This document shows positions 31,137 through 41,411 of a stretch of DNA of 64,000 nt, piece after piece (position 1 is the stretch's first letter; each line of letters opens with the position of its first letter). This DNA comes from Perkinsus olseni (lineage: Eukaryota; Perkinsozoa; Perkinsida; Perkinsidae): the NCBI GenBank assembly GCA_013115135.1, contig JABANP010000071.1:1-64000 (forward strand), read 5' to 3'. The notes under the pieces are model-generated. The model did not search any database. It worked only from the letters and a program-made list of their open reading frames with translations, and was not told the DNA's origin. The translations under genes and the position numbers were made by a program.

Positions 31137-33057
31137 TAGAGGTGGGCGACCGTACTAAATTTTAGGAAAGTACGGTACGGAGTACGGCTGAAACCGTAGG
31201 TCCAGTACGGGTACGGTGGACCAGTACTGCTTCAGACTGTCCACCATGCCTTTCGACATCTTAGCCAGCCGACCATGACCTTCGGTTTTAGATGACAATC
31301 GAGTAACCAAGCTTCGTACCACCGGCCTCAGCAGAGAGAGAGAGCAATATCGGCTCCCGGAAAGGAGCCTTGTTGCTAGCTCTATGTCAGTTACAACACA
31401 GTGCACATTCTCGGCATTGGCGAAGTCGTCGACGTCCAACTTGTACCGGACCATGTGCTTTCTCAAGCTGTCACTCGGACGACGTTTGAGGCATATGGAT
31501 TGAAAGTTGATAAACCCCTTCTTGTTCGCATCGTCCAGAAACCATCGGATTAGGAACATAGTAGAGTTCCAACGGGTTATAATATCCCGTGGTATAATCT
31601 TGACCTTGGTGGAATCCCCTATAGACTCCTTTTCTTTCTTGATGCAACCCTCCAACTCTGACCAAGCAATGTTGCTTTGACGCACCAAGCGCCCATGAGC
31701 TCTCAGCTTGGTTAAAGTCGCCAGGATGGGCCGGTTGTTCCGACGAACCTGCCTCTCAACTCCAGACGACCATGCCATGTCGCACTTCTCGTCGACATCC
31801 TCAGACTCAGTGTCTGTGGCCTCGTTAAGCCAGTCCGATAGATCACTATCGCCGGACTCGGGCTGTGACTCAGGTGCTCTGCCCCCTTCAACATCGCCGT
31901 CACTGCCATCGGAGTCAGATGAAAGAGCATCAGAACTGGAACGGCCCCAAACCGAGAGAGAGTTGACCACGCTGAGATGGAGTTTGTGGGCGCCACACAA
32001 GAGATGACAAATTTCTCGGCCGTCGGTGAACTCGTCGTCGCACGCAAGCAGCTTCACCGCCTTGACGTTCACAGCAGCAGCATCACTGGTGATAGCGCGA
32101 ACACGGCCGACAATACCACACTGAAGCACCACGTCCTTTACGACCGCCGAAATAGCCTCAGCTGTATGACGACCAGAGAGCTTCCTAAAATCGAGGACGA
32201 CCGCCTTCAATTGATTCTCAATGATTGTATGCCCCATCAAGCTGAGAAAGCTTGATCTAGAGCTTCGGCTCCATACATCCATCGTGAGATTGACGCTCCG
32301 AGCTTCACGGAGCCACGCTGAAAGAGACGAGATCCAAAGTGAGGCTTCAGTGAGACCCTGTTTACCTTTAACAGCTTGGAAATGATTGTCCATCCTGCTT
32401 AGGATGCGGTTCGATAAAGCGCGGCGTGATGGGGGCTTATAATTACGATTGAGGGCAGTGACGAACTTTCTGAAATGCTTGTCGTCGACCAAGTTGAGCG
32501 GGCTGCCACTATTGATGACGAACTCGATAAGAAGAGCCTCGGTTTCCGCAGAAACACCAGCCTTTACGAAATCTTGCAGCAACTTGTTATCGGTCTTCTT
32601 CGCTTCAGCATGCTGCTTCTTGCACGAATCTTCATGCTTAGCCACCCCGCTGTAAGACCCCTTGTTGACCGCGATGAGCTTGTGACACCTAGGACACTTT
32701 AGCTTGTTGCCTTCGTGCCTGTCCCAGTCTGGGAAGCGCTTGCAACCCTTCGACAAACGATTGTTGGTGGCTTGGCTAGCATCGGATGGGGAGGACATGC
32801 GAGAAATGACACTACAATGACTCTGTATTCCATTAGCGACTGGCGGTAATCACAAATCGGTTCGTGGGATATGATGCTGAGTGTACTCAGCATAACGCTA
32901 GTGGCTAGCTTCGTTGCGTGACGCTGCTAGCGTCCCCAGTGGCACGTTGTGCAGCCGTACCTGTGTACGGCGGTGGCGGGTAGTACGGGTACGGAACCGT
33001 AATCGTACCCGTACCGTACTCCGTACCAAACCGTACCCGTACTCTCGCCCACCTCTA
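31137..33057 (-). mobile_element. hAT transposon, 1921 bp
   Basis: The ends TAGAGGTGGGCGA...TCGCCCACCTCTA are 13-bp terminal inverted repeats, flanked by 8-bp duplications as in all hAT elements. Inside the ends are repeated GTACGG/CCGTAC words. Comparison with the partner unit (11240 onward) shows the gain of exactly 1929 bp, element plus one duplication. It carries a single long minus-strand frame, the transposase. The insertion lies 73 bp upstream of the start codon of cysteine-rich copy P4 and splits the ATCGAT palindrome there. Confidence 0.95.
31155..32798 (-). CDS. hAT-family transposase, C-terminally truncated
   Basis: 547 codons. A BED-type zinc finger is at residues about 25-63 (C35, C38, H55, C59/H63). 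The RNase-H-like core shows TMDVWS (Asp about 174), AITSDAAAVN (Asp about 239), CGAHKLHL and TRWNSTMFLIRWFL. An acidic insert lies between the last two (SSDSDGSDGDVEGG). The family is usually 600-800 aa and ends in a dimerisation region after a last catalytic Glu. Here the frame instead runs through the left terminal repeat and stops 18 bp from the element end (PYSVPYFPKI). The 3' part was probably deleted, so the protein is likely inactive, although the first two thirds contain no stop. Confidence 0.9.
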   Translation of the reverse strand: MSSPSDASQATNNRLSKGCKRFPDWDRHEGNKLKCPRCHKLIAVNKGSYSGVAKHEDSCKKQHAEAKKTDNKLLQDFVKAGVSAETEALLIEFVINSGSPLNLVDDKHFRKFVTALNRNYKPPSRRALSNRILSRMDNHFQAVKGKQGLTEASLWISSLSAWLREARSVNLTMDVWSRSSRSSFLSLMGHTIIENQLKAVVLDFRKLSGRHTAEAISAVVKDVVLQCGIVGRVRAITSDAAAVNVKAVKLLACDDEFTDGREICHLLCGAHKLHLSVVNSLSVWGRSSSDALSSDSDGSDGDVEGGRAPESQPESGDSDLSDWLNEATDTESEDVDEKCDMAWSSGVERQVRRNNRPILATLTKLRAHGRLVRQSNIAWSELEGCIKKEKESIGDSTKVKIIPRDIITRWNSTMFLIRWFLDDANKKGFINFQSICLKRRPSDSLRKHMVRYKLDVDDFANAENVHCVVTDIELATRLLSGSRYCSLSLLRPVVRSLVTRLSSKTEGHGRLAKMSKGMVDSLKQYWSTVPVLDLRFQPYSVPYFPKI

Positions 33058-33065
33058 ATCAGCAG
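33058..33065. repeat. hAT target-site duplication, right
   Basis: ATCAGCAG, identical to 31129-31136. Confidence 0.95.
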
Positions 33066-33137
33066 ATCGATAAGACTTCTCGAGTTATCTGAGCTGACTG
33101 CAGCATTACCACCATCCTAGCGTGTTAACAGGAAGTC

Positions 33138-33862
33138 ATGCAAACCATCGTCGGTATCCTGTGCTTCATGGGCTTACGCAGCTTTGCTGTGGATTGGGAA
33201 GCCCTAGAGTCTCCCAGAATATACTTGTAAGCACAAGGAGCAGTCATGTCGTCGACATTTGTTACGTCTCGTTCAGGAAGATATACCCTCAGCCTGATGC
33301 CTTGCCGGGAATCGAGAGATCAGTCAATGCATCCGGACGTAAGAACCCTCTCCCAGATGCCGCATACACAGGTGTCATGCTACCTCAGAAGGCGGCGTCT
33401 ACGAGAGACCTTTCGGTACATGCCCCGACTGCAGCTGCACCTCGCCTGCTTCTCCTATGGTTGCTCAGGTGAGCAAGGACTCTGCTCTGAAATATCCCGG
33501 TGGAGACGCATAGTCCAAGCGTAGTTTAACAGACGATCGAGCTGTACCCTCAGTACTACTGAGTCAGTAGACATCTGCTCTCAGAAGGGTTATGGAATCA
33601 TCTCGGTCATCTGCACAGAGGAGTGCTCAGGAGCTAGCAGCTGCCAAAAGCCGCCGGTGGGGTCGGTGGAATGCCAACCTTTCGGATCTTGCCTCATCAA
33701 CTGCCAAAATGATAAGGTGAGCCGGTTCGAGCTTTGTCACGGAAAATGACATACAGTCCATGATTGCTTTTTCATTCCCAGGACTGCCCAGGACCGGACG
33801 GAATCTGCCAATCATTTGACGTGCCTAAGGGAACAGCCTGTATGTATAAGCCCCAGGCCTAG
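33138..33862 (+). CDS. Small secreted cysteine-rich protein, five exons (copy P4)
   Basis: Exons 33138-33226, 33277-33338, 33389-33468, 33585-33716 and 33782-33862 give 147 codons plus TAG. It matches P2 at offset 21783 except in exon 4, which here starts KGYGIISVICTEEC and has CQKPPVGSVECQPFGSC. Differences from P2 cluster in that exon. The hAT element sits 73 bp upstream of the ATG, so the natural promoter may be displaced or cut. Confidence 0.76.
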
Positions 33863-34052
33863 CACGGCTACGGTATGGAGAACTTCCAGACGTCCGCCGC
33901 TCAAAGTCGATCCATCGCCTTGACGGTCAGTCCGTCGTGTGGTAACACTATTGCTTTGAAGATCAGAATTTTCAGAACGTTATCTCGGTAGAACTCAGTC
34001 ACACCGAATCATCGAGTCCGTTGGAGCCTCCACTTGTTGTGATGTTCTGGAG

Positions 34053-34330
34053 GTGGGAGTGCGAAGGCTCCTTCAAGTTTACTTTGTCGCGTTTTGCGCA
34101 GTGCCGTGGACAAACAAGCGAATTTCCACCTGTTGGATCGGCCAAATGCCAGCGTGGTATCAAGTTAAAGCAAGCCATGCGGGGCTCAGATGTAAAGTGA
34201 TTTGTATAGTTCTTTCACTCATTCCCAGGATTGCACAGGACCGAACGGAGTCTGCAAATCCTCCCACCATCGTCAGGAAGGGGCTGCTTCTACAAGTCCT
34301 AAGTTTGATACTGCGCTTACAGAAAACTCG
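34053..34330 (+). pseudogene. Decayed second gene of unit U6
   Basis: Duplicate of 12270-12540: an exon-4-like PVGSAKCQ piece and an exon-5-like DCTGPNGVC piece, without a coherent frame. Confidence 0.5.
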
Positions 34331-34428
34331 CGGAGGGCGCTAAGAAGTTCCAGGGGGAGTGTGTTAGAGAGGTCGCATGCAGCAGCGACCATGGGGCATT
34401 CTTCCAACTAGTCTTTCGTCCTTGCCTA

Positions 34429-34894
34429 CTACACCATTTCCCGTGCAAGTTTGACAAGTAAACGGGCAATAATGACAATGTCACAAGCAAGTTTGGCAAC
34501 GAGCACGCAAGTTTGACACATGTTAACACCAAGAATGTCAATGCCAAGTCCAAGTTTGACACATGTCGAATTTGTTAACACCAAGAATGTCAATGCTGAG
34601 TCCAAGCTTGATAACGGCAAAAATATCACATGCAGGAATGAGAGTATCACAACCAAGCTTAACAATACACGGGCAAGATTGACAAGTGCCAATCCGAGTT
34701 TGACACCGCGCCGATGAAAGCCCAGACTCAAACTCTCAAACGCTCAGACAGACTCAAGACTTGGACTTAACGTTGACATTCTTGGTGGTAACAAATTTGA
34801 CATGTGTCAAACTTGCGTGTTCATTGTCAAACTTGCTTGTGACATTGTCATTCTTACCTGTTCACTTGACAAACTTGCACGGGAAATGGTGTAG
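34429..34894. mobile_element. Foldback element, 466 bp
   Basis: Same element as 12636-13049, but with about 52 bp of extra sequence in the left arm, a direct repeat of the TTTGACACATGT ... AACACCAAGAATGTCAATG stretch. Termini CTACACCATTTCCCG and CGGGAAATGGTGTAG. Confidence 0.65.
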
Positions 34895-35053
34895 GGATGG
34901 CCACTTCAGAGAGATGAGTAACGCTACGGCTGAGACTGATACCCCCATTCGAGGTCAAACTATCGAGCGCCACTAAGTGACCGGGAGAAAGACAAGCATA
35001 CTAGATGCTAGCTCTGCCACGGGGAGACCAGTTGACTAGGTCAAGTTGACATC

Positions 35054-35380
35054 CTACAAAAGGTGCGATACAAATACGAGGATATCTCCAAGGTGGAACT
35101 GAGTCGATCTGCGCTTCATGCAGAACTGAAATGAGCTACAGTCGGTAATTGTATCGGTACCGCCAGTGATAGCCTTTTCTCCCGTCGTTCGCTCATAACA
35201 ACTGCCAACAAAACAAAGAGGCTTCTTATTATAACGATCGGGTATATAAAATTGTGGATTTTTGTGACATGCATTCGTGTGGTAGTAGAATGAATTGCCG
35301 GTAGACCTTGTCGTCACACTCAGCACAGTAGCGTCACGAACACACCATATCACCAGTCGCAACGGCGATGAACTTTCCAT
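35054..35380 (-). other. Conserved S74 3'-flank segment, copy 6
   Basis: As 13209-13535; the long frame is open and the overlapping cysteine-rich frame is interrupted by TGA. Confidence 0.3.
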
Positions 35381-35522
35381 TATCGAAGAGTCATCACATC
35401 ACGCATGGAGGTAACACGGGCAAACATGAAAGAGGAGTTGCAGAACGCGCTTAAATAAAATGTTACATAAATATGACAAGACGATTGTAAACAATCGCCT
35501 GCGCATAAACGTTATGGAGGAG

Positions 35523-36205
35523 TTATCCATTCCATAGGCGAGTCTCGCCGCGTTCTGCTGATTGCGATGTGACGTTTACGGTACCGTTAGTGTACAGGAG
35601 ATGCTCGAGTAGGTGGGCCTCGAATCTGGCTTGCAAATCAGTCAGACGCTCCTCGAGCTCTCGTATTCGTGACTGACAAGAGGAACCGTCCTTGAAGAGT
35701 CCAGTATACTTTCAGCGAGGAAAAATGGTATAGACGCTCGGACTGATCTAGTTGTAGCAAGACTCACCTGCTGTTCCTGTACTGCACGAGTCAAAATTGC
35801 AATCAAGTCCTGGTATAAGACTGAAAGGGTATCTTGCTCTTCAGAGCGATGAACAACTTCGGGCAATAACCGTTCCAAGTCCTGAGAGAATAAAGGTATG
35901 CGAATGGCAATAACCACTGATCTCTACGGCAGCGAGAAAAACTCTCCCACTCACATAAGCGATGAAACCGGATCGTAGTCTTTCAGCTTCAGCTTGAACT
36001 TCCGACTCTAAGTTGAAGCGACCGTTTGAAGCTCTCGTGAGAGCTGACAGTGAAGCTGACACAGTACTTCCAGACTGGAAGTTCTAGTGATGAGAAGTGT
36101 TAGAGTGTTGTTCATAGTGGGCTCCTCTGTGGTGTCCAAGGCAACAGAGAGCGATGTGATGTCGCGCTTCGAACGACGAGCACTCGTTGTCCATGCGGTT
36201 CGTAT
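35523..36205 (-). pseudogene. S74 3'-end relic R5, diverged catalytic motif
   Basis: Partner of R3. The motif reads TTSARRSKRDITSL. The tail exon and exon 3 are present with their splice sites. The 5' end diverges at TCCATGCGG (about 36195). R3 and R5 share the SAR change, so it predates their duplication. Confidence 0.6.
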
Positions 36206-36870
36206 GGACAAAGAATATACCAGTACAAATGGAATGCACCTCGGTACTGGGAGGTACTATACCAAGACGGCTACGCACTTGTACGCTGCGTTGTGTTTGC
36301 GCGGTGTCCTCGCACGTGGAAGCTAGCGCTGTAGATGAGTTTTTCTTGATCAATATCACTTGGAGAGGTCGCAGCAGTATCATTTTAGATTTCTTGCCAC
36401 GTGAGTAGTACTATGTTGATTGGCTTTCCTGTGTCTCGTGATTCAAACGACCCACGTCCTCCTAGGGGTTGTTCTGGGATGCTGTCTCACTGCGAGACTC
36501 AGTGTGAGACTCTCACACTGTCTCCGTGTACAGAGGACTGCTTGTGTGGTGGCTGGATCTGGAGGGCGTTTACCAGAGGGGGTCTCGATCTTTCGTGTAT
36601 CATCAGCACGGACCTCCGTGAAACCCCTGTCATCGTACAAGGTTACTGGTAGCACGTCGTGCTCGGCAGCTACCCAAGTAGCATTTCTGCCTTCTCCGTT
36701 CATTCAGTCCTGATAGTTTCGAGTTTACAGGAGTGCGTAGCAAAGCCGGTTTGTACATTTGCCCACGTACAAAAGAATTCTAACGGAACCGACGATGAGC
36801 TAGGATGAAGAGTTATACGCGCAAGGACAGGGACTGCCACTTGTACAACAGATATCTAGTTCGCGTACGT
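36206..36870. other. Spacer with the GEGRNATWV frame; no gene called
   Basis: It contains a third copy of the minus-strand frame starting NGEGRNATWVAAEHDVLPV (36443-36703) with an altered continuation, and a GAGACTCA/TGAGACTC hairpin-like stretch at about 36490. The last 120 bp return to S74 repeat sequence and the unit breakpoint near 36870. Confidence 0.35.
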
Positions 36871-36894
36871 ACCGCGCGCAGGAGACAACTCGCG

Positions 36895-36914
36895 TATCGA
36901 TCAGCAGATCGATT
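36895..36914. promoter_or_regulatory. ATCGAT palindrome upstream of P5
   Basis: TATCGATC, AGCA, GATCGATT: one mismatch from perfect, 96 bp upstream of the P5 start codon. Confidence 0.35.
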
Positions 36915-37009
36915 ATCCTCACTTGCCCTCATCTTTACGTGCTGTGTTGCACCAGTGCTGTTAACTCAATCCCGTCGCGGAACTGTTCTGTTAGTGGTAG
37001 CGAGACACT

Positions 37010-37904
37010 ATGAAAACCCTCGTCGGGATCCTGTGCTTTATGGGCTTACGCAGCTTCGCTGCGGATTGGGGAGCCTCAGCCGCTCCCAGAATATATTGGT
37101 AAGCATTCATGATACCGACATTTGTCACGTCTCGTTCAGGAAAATAATCCCTCAGCCTGATGCCTCGCTGGGAACCAAGAGATTAGGCAATCCTGGACGT
37201 AAGAACCCGCTCTCTGGTGTCGTCAGCATGTCAGATGTCATGCTATCTCAGAAGGCGGCGTCTACCAGAGACCTATAGGTGAATGTGGGGCTGATTTATC
37301 CAACTGCACTTGCATGTCGCTCGCTTGTCGGTGGTCGGGAGGGCCGTGAATCATACTGGAGGTAGTAACCCTCTTCCGGGCGTTTAAGACGCTGGTCATT
37401 TTGCCTTAGAGGGCGGAGTCTACGAGAGGCCCATTGACACATGTGTCGTTGTAAACTCAAAACTAACCCAATGTCATTGCAATCCCCCGGCCTATGTCGA
37501 TGGTGTTATAGTAAGCATGGAATCATTGGCTTCCAGTCTGAGATTCGTCGACTTGGCTGCTTGTTCCTGACACCGCTCAGGAAGCGACTAAGCTCAGCTC
37601 AGTAAGCTGTGCTCTAGAATACTATTCATTCTCAGAACGCTGTTCAACTCCTGGCGGTCGTGTGTACGGTGAAGTGCTCGGATCCCAGCACATGCCCCAA
37701 GCCACCCGTTGGAGAGCCGCTTTGCCAGCCTTTCGGTGAATGCCTCATTGAATATGATCGCGACGAAGTGAGTCTTTTGGGAATCCTCATCGAGAAGAAG
37801 TACCCGGTAAGTTTGCTTGCTTCCAGGATTGCCCGGGACCTAATGGCGTTTGCCAAGAGGTCGACCAGCCTAAGGGAAGAGCATGCTGGCACAAGCACTT
37901 GTAG
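37010..37904 (+). CDS. Chimeric cysteine-rich gene: A-type front, B-type back (copy P5)
   Basis: Exons 37010-37098 and 37140-37198 are A type (MKTLVGILCFMGLRSFAADW; KIIPQPDASLGTKRLGNPG). An A-type exon 3 begins at 37252 but breaks at about 37313 into B-type exon-2 remnants and meets a stop. If it is skipped, exon 2 joins in phase to a B-type exon 3 at 37410-37510 (QGGVYERPIDTC ... AYVDGVI), then 37636-37767 and 37827-37904 (DCPGPNGVC ... ACWHKHL), giving 152 codons plus TAG. The last cysteine of exon 4 is Tyr (LIEYDRDE). The junction shows a recombination between subfamilies. Whether the broken exon is really skipped is inference. Confidence 0.6.
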
Positions 37905-39240
37905 ATCACAAGTTGTACAAGTTGTAATGCTGATCCACCTTTGGGGGGTCGCCCAATGAAGTACGTCGAGTTGAACCCGACTCCGTGCCCGTTTATATCC
38001 AACCTCATATTGAGGTACGTCCTCGAGAGGGGAAGGCCTCCCGCGAGGGCGATACGTTCGGGTTCAACAATCAAATATGGTGATATGAATCGTTAGTGTT
38101 AATAACACATGATAATATCATTAGTCTCCAGCGTTGGAGAGATTTGTCAACTCGAGAGTGTCAAGCTCCTATCGTATCGTCATCGAGCCTACTAGGACTT
38201 TCTTTGTGTTGTACCGCAGGATATCTTTTGCTTCCGGCTTTCCGGAATACAAGACATCTTGTTGCGTTTTGCCCATTGACGAGACGGTATGAACAAGAAT
38301 TCTCCCGAAACCTCACGTGGAGGGCGGCATCGATTCAGCGTTATGACCACTTTCCCCAATGCTGCAGGGCCGAATGGAGTCAGCAGCGGGAAATGATGAC
38401 TTTGGTATCCCAAATCAGCAGGAAAGTTGGTTTCTGATACTGATGGAGTAGACGATTCATCTGGTCAGGGTTGAGGCAATTTGACGAGGAGACTTCTGTG
38501 TGCTCATTGCGTGGAGTTGGACTGTTCTGATCCAGTTTGACTGATTCATCATTGGTACATCAGTGCGATGGATCTTGCCATCTTGCATAACTGTTAGGCT
38601 ATTCATTCACTCTGTCTTGCACCAGTTCCTGTCGCTCATGGCAGTGCTCGTACGATATCGCTTCCGAGGGAACATTCTGGGCAATACTCATCGTCGATCA
38701 TTGCTTCCTGATAAGTTGTGGAATCGTTCGGAGCGATGGTTCAGGGCGATAGGACAATCCTCGGTTTGGAGACGATCACGTAGTGCTAGTCACTTCGCCT
38801 TTAGTCCCTTTCAGTCCCGCAGCGATCAGGATGGCAGCCCTAATTCCCCTGCCTGATGGTTTTTGCAGTGCTCGCCACCTTCGGCATCAACTTGGGCCAC
38901 TCGCCACTCAAGTCAGCCATAGCTGTTATGTGCAGCGTACGTGAGCAAGTTGACGAAGATCTACAGAGGAAGGTCCATCAGTCAATCTCCCAACCGATCG
39001 CTGGGAACTCTCGACTCATGATCTGGAGCAGCTCCAGCAGTGGGGAGGACCAGACTCGCCCACTCCACTTATTCTTCTACGCGACCCTACGATTGAGGCG
39101 ATATGCGGCATGCAGCGAGTGATGAGACATGCCTATTGTGTCGCCGTGGCTTCTGCGCTGAGTTACGGGACATGTCTCTATAGATGACGGTGAACTGCGC
39201 GGGGGAACCTGCTGGATGCTTTTCTCTCAACCACCCCTTA
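37905..39240. repeat. 3' flank of the B-type gene, copy at 37.9 kb
   Basis: Parallel to 22542-23712; the block 38563-38940 is also at 23144 and 79. No coding frame is conserved between copies. 39060-39240 is unique and featureless to me. Confidence 0.5.
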
Positions 39241-40192
39241 TCTTTCGGCCACGTATGGCGGTTGGTAGTCTACCGAACAGATAATTTAGGATCGCATATC
39301 TTGTTGTAAACTTCAACCGCGTAACCAGAGAAGTTTACGATTCCACATGGACCTCTCATTTTGATCCTCGAGCGCTGTCCAAAAAGAGAACTCTGTAGAC
39401 AAAGTAGGTGGAATCTCGTTTTGCAATCATTCTGGCAAGCCCTCCCTTGCGTCTCCTGCCAGTGGAAAATATGCACTGCCTAGTACGCGACTCCGCTTCA
39501 GGCCTGATACTTCTATCATATCGCGTGACTACGCAACGGCTGTCTACCGGCGCTTATACTCTACGTGCGTGCAATCCAAGCCTGAACATCCGGCTCAAAT
39601 GTATCCGTAGTGCCAATCTCCTGGATCGGGTACCCGAGGCCACACCCGTTGTCTCACGCCGGCATTCTCAGCCCATCTCGACACATGGGGACCTTGCGAG
39701 AGCCCAGAAGCTTTGTGAATATCCCATCGTGCGGCCCACTGCCGCACAGTGGGACCTACGCTGTGGGCGCAAGCTGGGACAATCCTCAAGAGTCGCTTCC
39801 GGAGTCGTTCGATTAATAACTCAGTCGATCGGGAGTGTGGGGTGAGGACTAACAGGTCGAAAACCCGGCCCGAGAGCTTAAGTATAGGCTCAACACTTAC
39901 GGGTTTCCGACCGATAGTCACATTACCTCCTTTGAGAGGCCCAACGCCTCGAAAGAGGGGGTCCCCCCTCGGAAGGTAATGTCTCCCGATCAACTAAAAG
40001 AAAAAATTTCTTCGACGAGAGCTCGGACGGATGACTCAACACTGGTCAAGTCATCCCTTTGCCGCCCTGGGCAACCGTTTCGTGCCCACGGGCGCGCGCC
40101 GCACTCTCTCGCGACCCCATCCGCTCCCTTGAACTTGTTCTCAATTCTTGATAACTATACTATCGCCGATCAAACCCTGCTAACAAGAAACC
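39241..40192. other. Unique DNA with one 132-codon minus-strand frame, doubtful
   Basis: The frame 39595-39993 (minus) reads MIGRHYLPRGDPLFRGVGPL at its start and contains a fairly normal amino-acid mix (SGRVFDLLVL, TELLIERLRKRL). It has no recognisable domain, repeat copy or splice context. A GAGAGGCCCAACGCCTC stretch (39932-39948) is hairpin-like. I cannot say that this is a gene. Confidence 0.2.
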
Positions 40193-40975
40193 ATACAGAT
40201 CATCGTCGCAATCCTGTCCTTCATTTGCCTGCAGACCGTCGCCGTGGGTTTGGAGAGCCAACAATCTTCCAGGAGATACTTGTAAGGGGAGTAGCAGGCA
40301 CGTCGTTGTCATCGGTCTCAAGTTCAGGAAAACGAGCCCCCAGCTTGATGCCCTATCGGGAGGTGAGAGCTCACCTGCATCACTTGGACGCATGAATCCC
40401 TTCTCCGAGTACCTAGGCATAAATTTCCTGTTATCTCAGGAGGCGGCGTCTACCAAAGGCCCATTGGTGGATGTAAAGCGAGGCCCCCCGATTTATTGAA
40501 CTGCAGCTGCACCCCTCCTGCTGAACTCGTCTATGATTTCGTGAGCAGACTTTGCCCAGCAACGCGCCGGCGGCTTCTTGTGACAAGAATCTTGTCTGGA
40601 ATTTCCTGGTTGAATTTTTTGATCCAAGCGTATCTCGGCAGACTATTCATTCCCTCTCTCAGGATGACGTCCACGCCTTTGCGATGGTCTGCACGGTGCG
40701 GTGCTCGGCATTTAAGAGCTGCCCAAACCCCCCAGTCGGGTCGGCAGAATGCCCACTCGGCAAAATAAGTCGCTAACCTCCCCAACTCCCCCACAACTGC
40801 CTAATCAACTGCACGAAGGATGATGTGAGGCAGCTTGGGCTATCTTATCGAGAATGGAGTGCCTGATCATATAACTTCTCCTCAGGAGTGCCAAGGACCG
40901 GACGGAACTTGCCAATCCGGCCTAACGCCTAAGGGACCCTTAGTAAGGGTAAAGGCTGTATGTTTAAGCCTCAGG
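40193..40975 (+). pseudogene. Cysteine-rich family pseudogene P6, start codon lost
   Basis: Five exon positions are recognisable: 40193-40281, 40328-40362, 40440-40540, 40663-40824 and 40886-about 40975. The start is ATA instead of ATG (then QIIVAILSFICLQ). Exon 2 ends early at GTGAGA. Exon 3 is good (GGGVYQRPIGGC). Exon 4 breaks after CPNPPVGSAEC into a stop (TAA at about 40774) with an insertion before NCLIN. In exon 5 an inserted repeat (AAGGGACCCTTAGTAAGGG) separates LTPKG from the CMFKP-like end. Exon 3 resembles M1 in length. Several independent lesions make this a clear pseudogene. Confidence 0.72.
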
Positions 40976-41304
40976 TCTAGTAGAGCCGATTCAGACTCAA
41001 CTCGAGATTTAATTATCCGTCAAGTCCATCGACCATTAAGTTCGGGGTTTTTATACTTTAAATTCTGGAGATCAGAGTCGCCGCGTTGCTGTCCACCGTT
41101 ATCTTGAAGAGATAAGTCTCACCGAATCATCAACCTCATTCCGAAATTCGCACTATCTGCACTAGTTATGTTTTGTTCGTCATTGAATCATACCATGTAT
41201 TGCTCACACTCGATCGCTCACCTAGCAAGTCTCAAAATACCGTGTCAACTTGCTACAAAACAAAGAGGTTTTTTATCATACCTGTCTCACCATGTGCAAT
41301 CACC

Positions 41305-41411
41305 GACAAAGATGCGCTGGCTGAGGCATCAGCGAGAAGAAACACAGAGCTGCCCAATCTTGCGAATCACCGCAAGAATAGGGAGTTACCGAGGTTGCTC
41401 CGAGGTGGTCT
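41305..41411 (-). pseudogene. Isolated fragment of S74 repeat array
   Basis: The plus-strand words GTGCAATCACCGACAAAGAT and GAGCTGCCCAA line up with 50986-51090 inside the live S74 repeat array, with scattered changes and an indel. It shares no breakpoint with the 3'-end relics and so is a separate copying event from a position 6 kb further into the gene. The minus-strand GEGxNATxVAAEHDVLPETL frame lies just next to it (41440-41530). Confidence 0.55.

Noticed and set aside
6697..36205. S74 3'-end copies as silent donor cassettes for antigenic variation of the live gene
   Set aside because: All copies stop at the same breakpoint and are accounted for by tandem amplification of one unit that happens to include the S74 3' end. 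They contain lesions, and none offers alternative repeat-array sequence of useful length. Gene conversion remains possible but is not needed.
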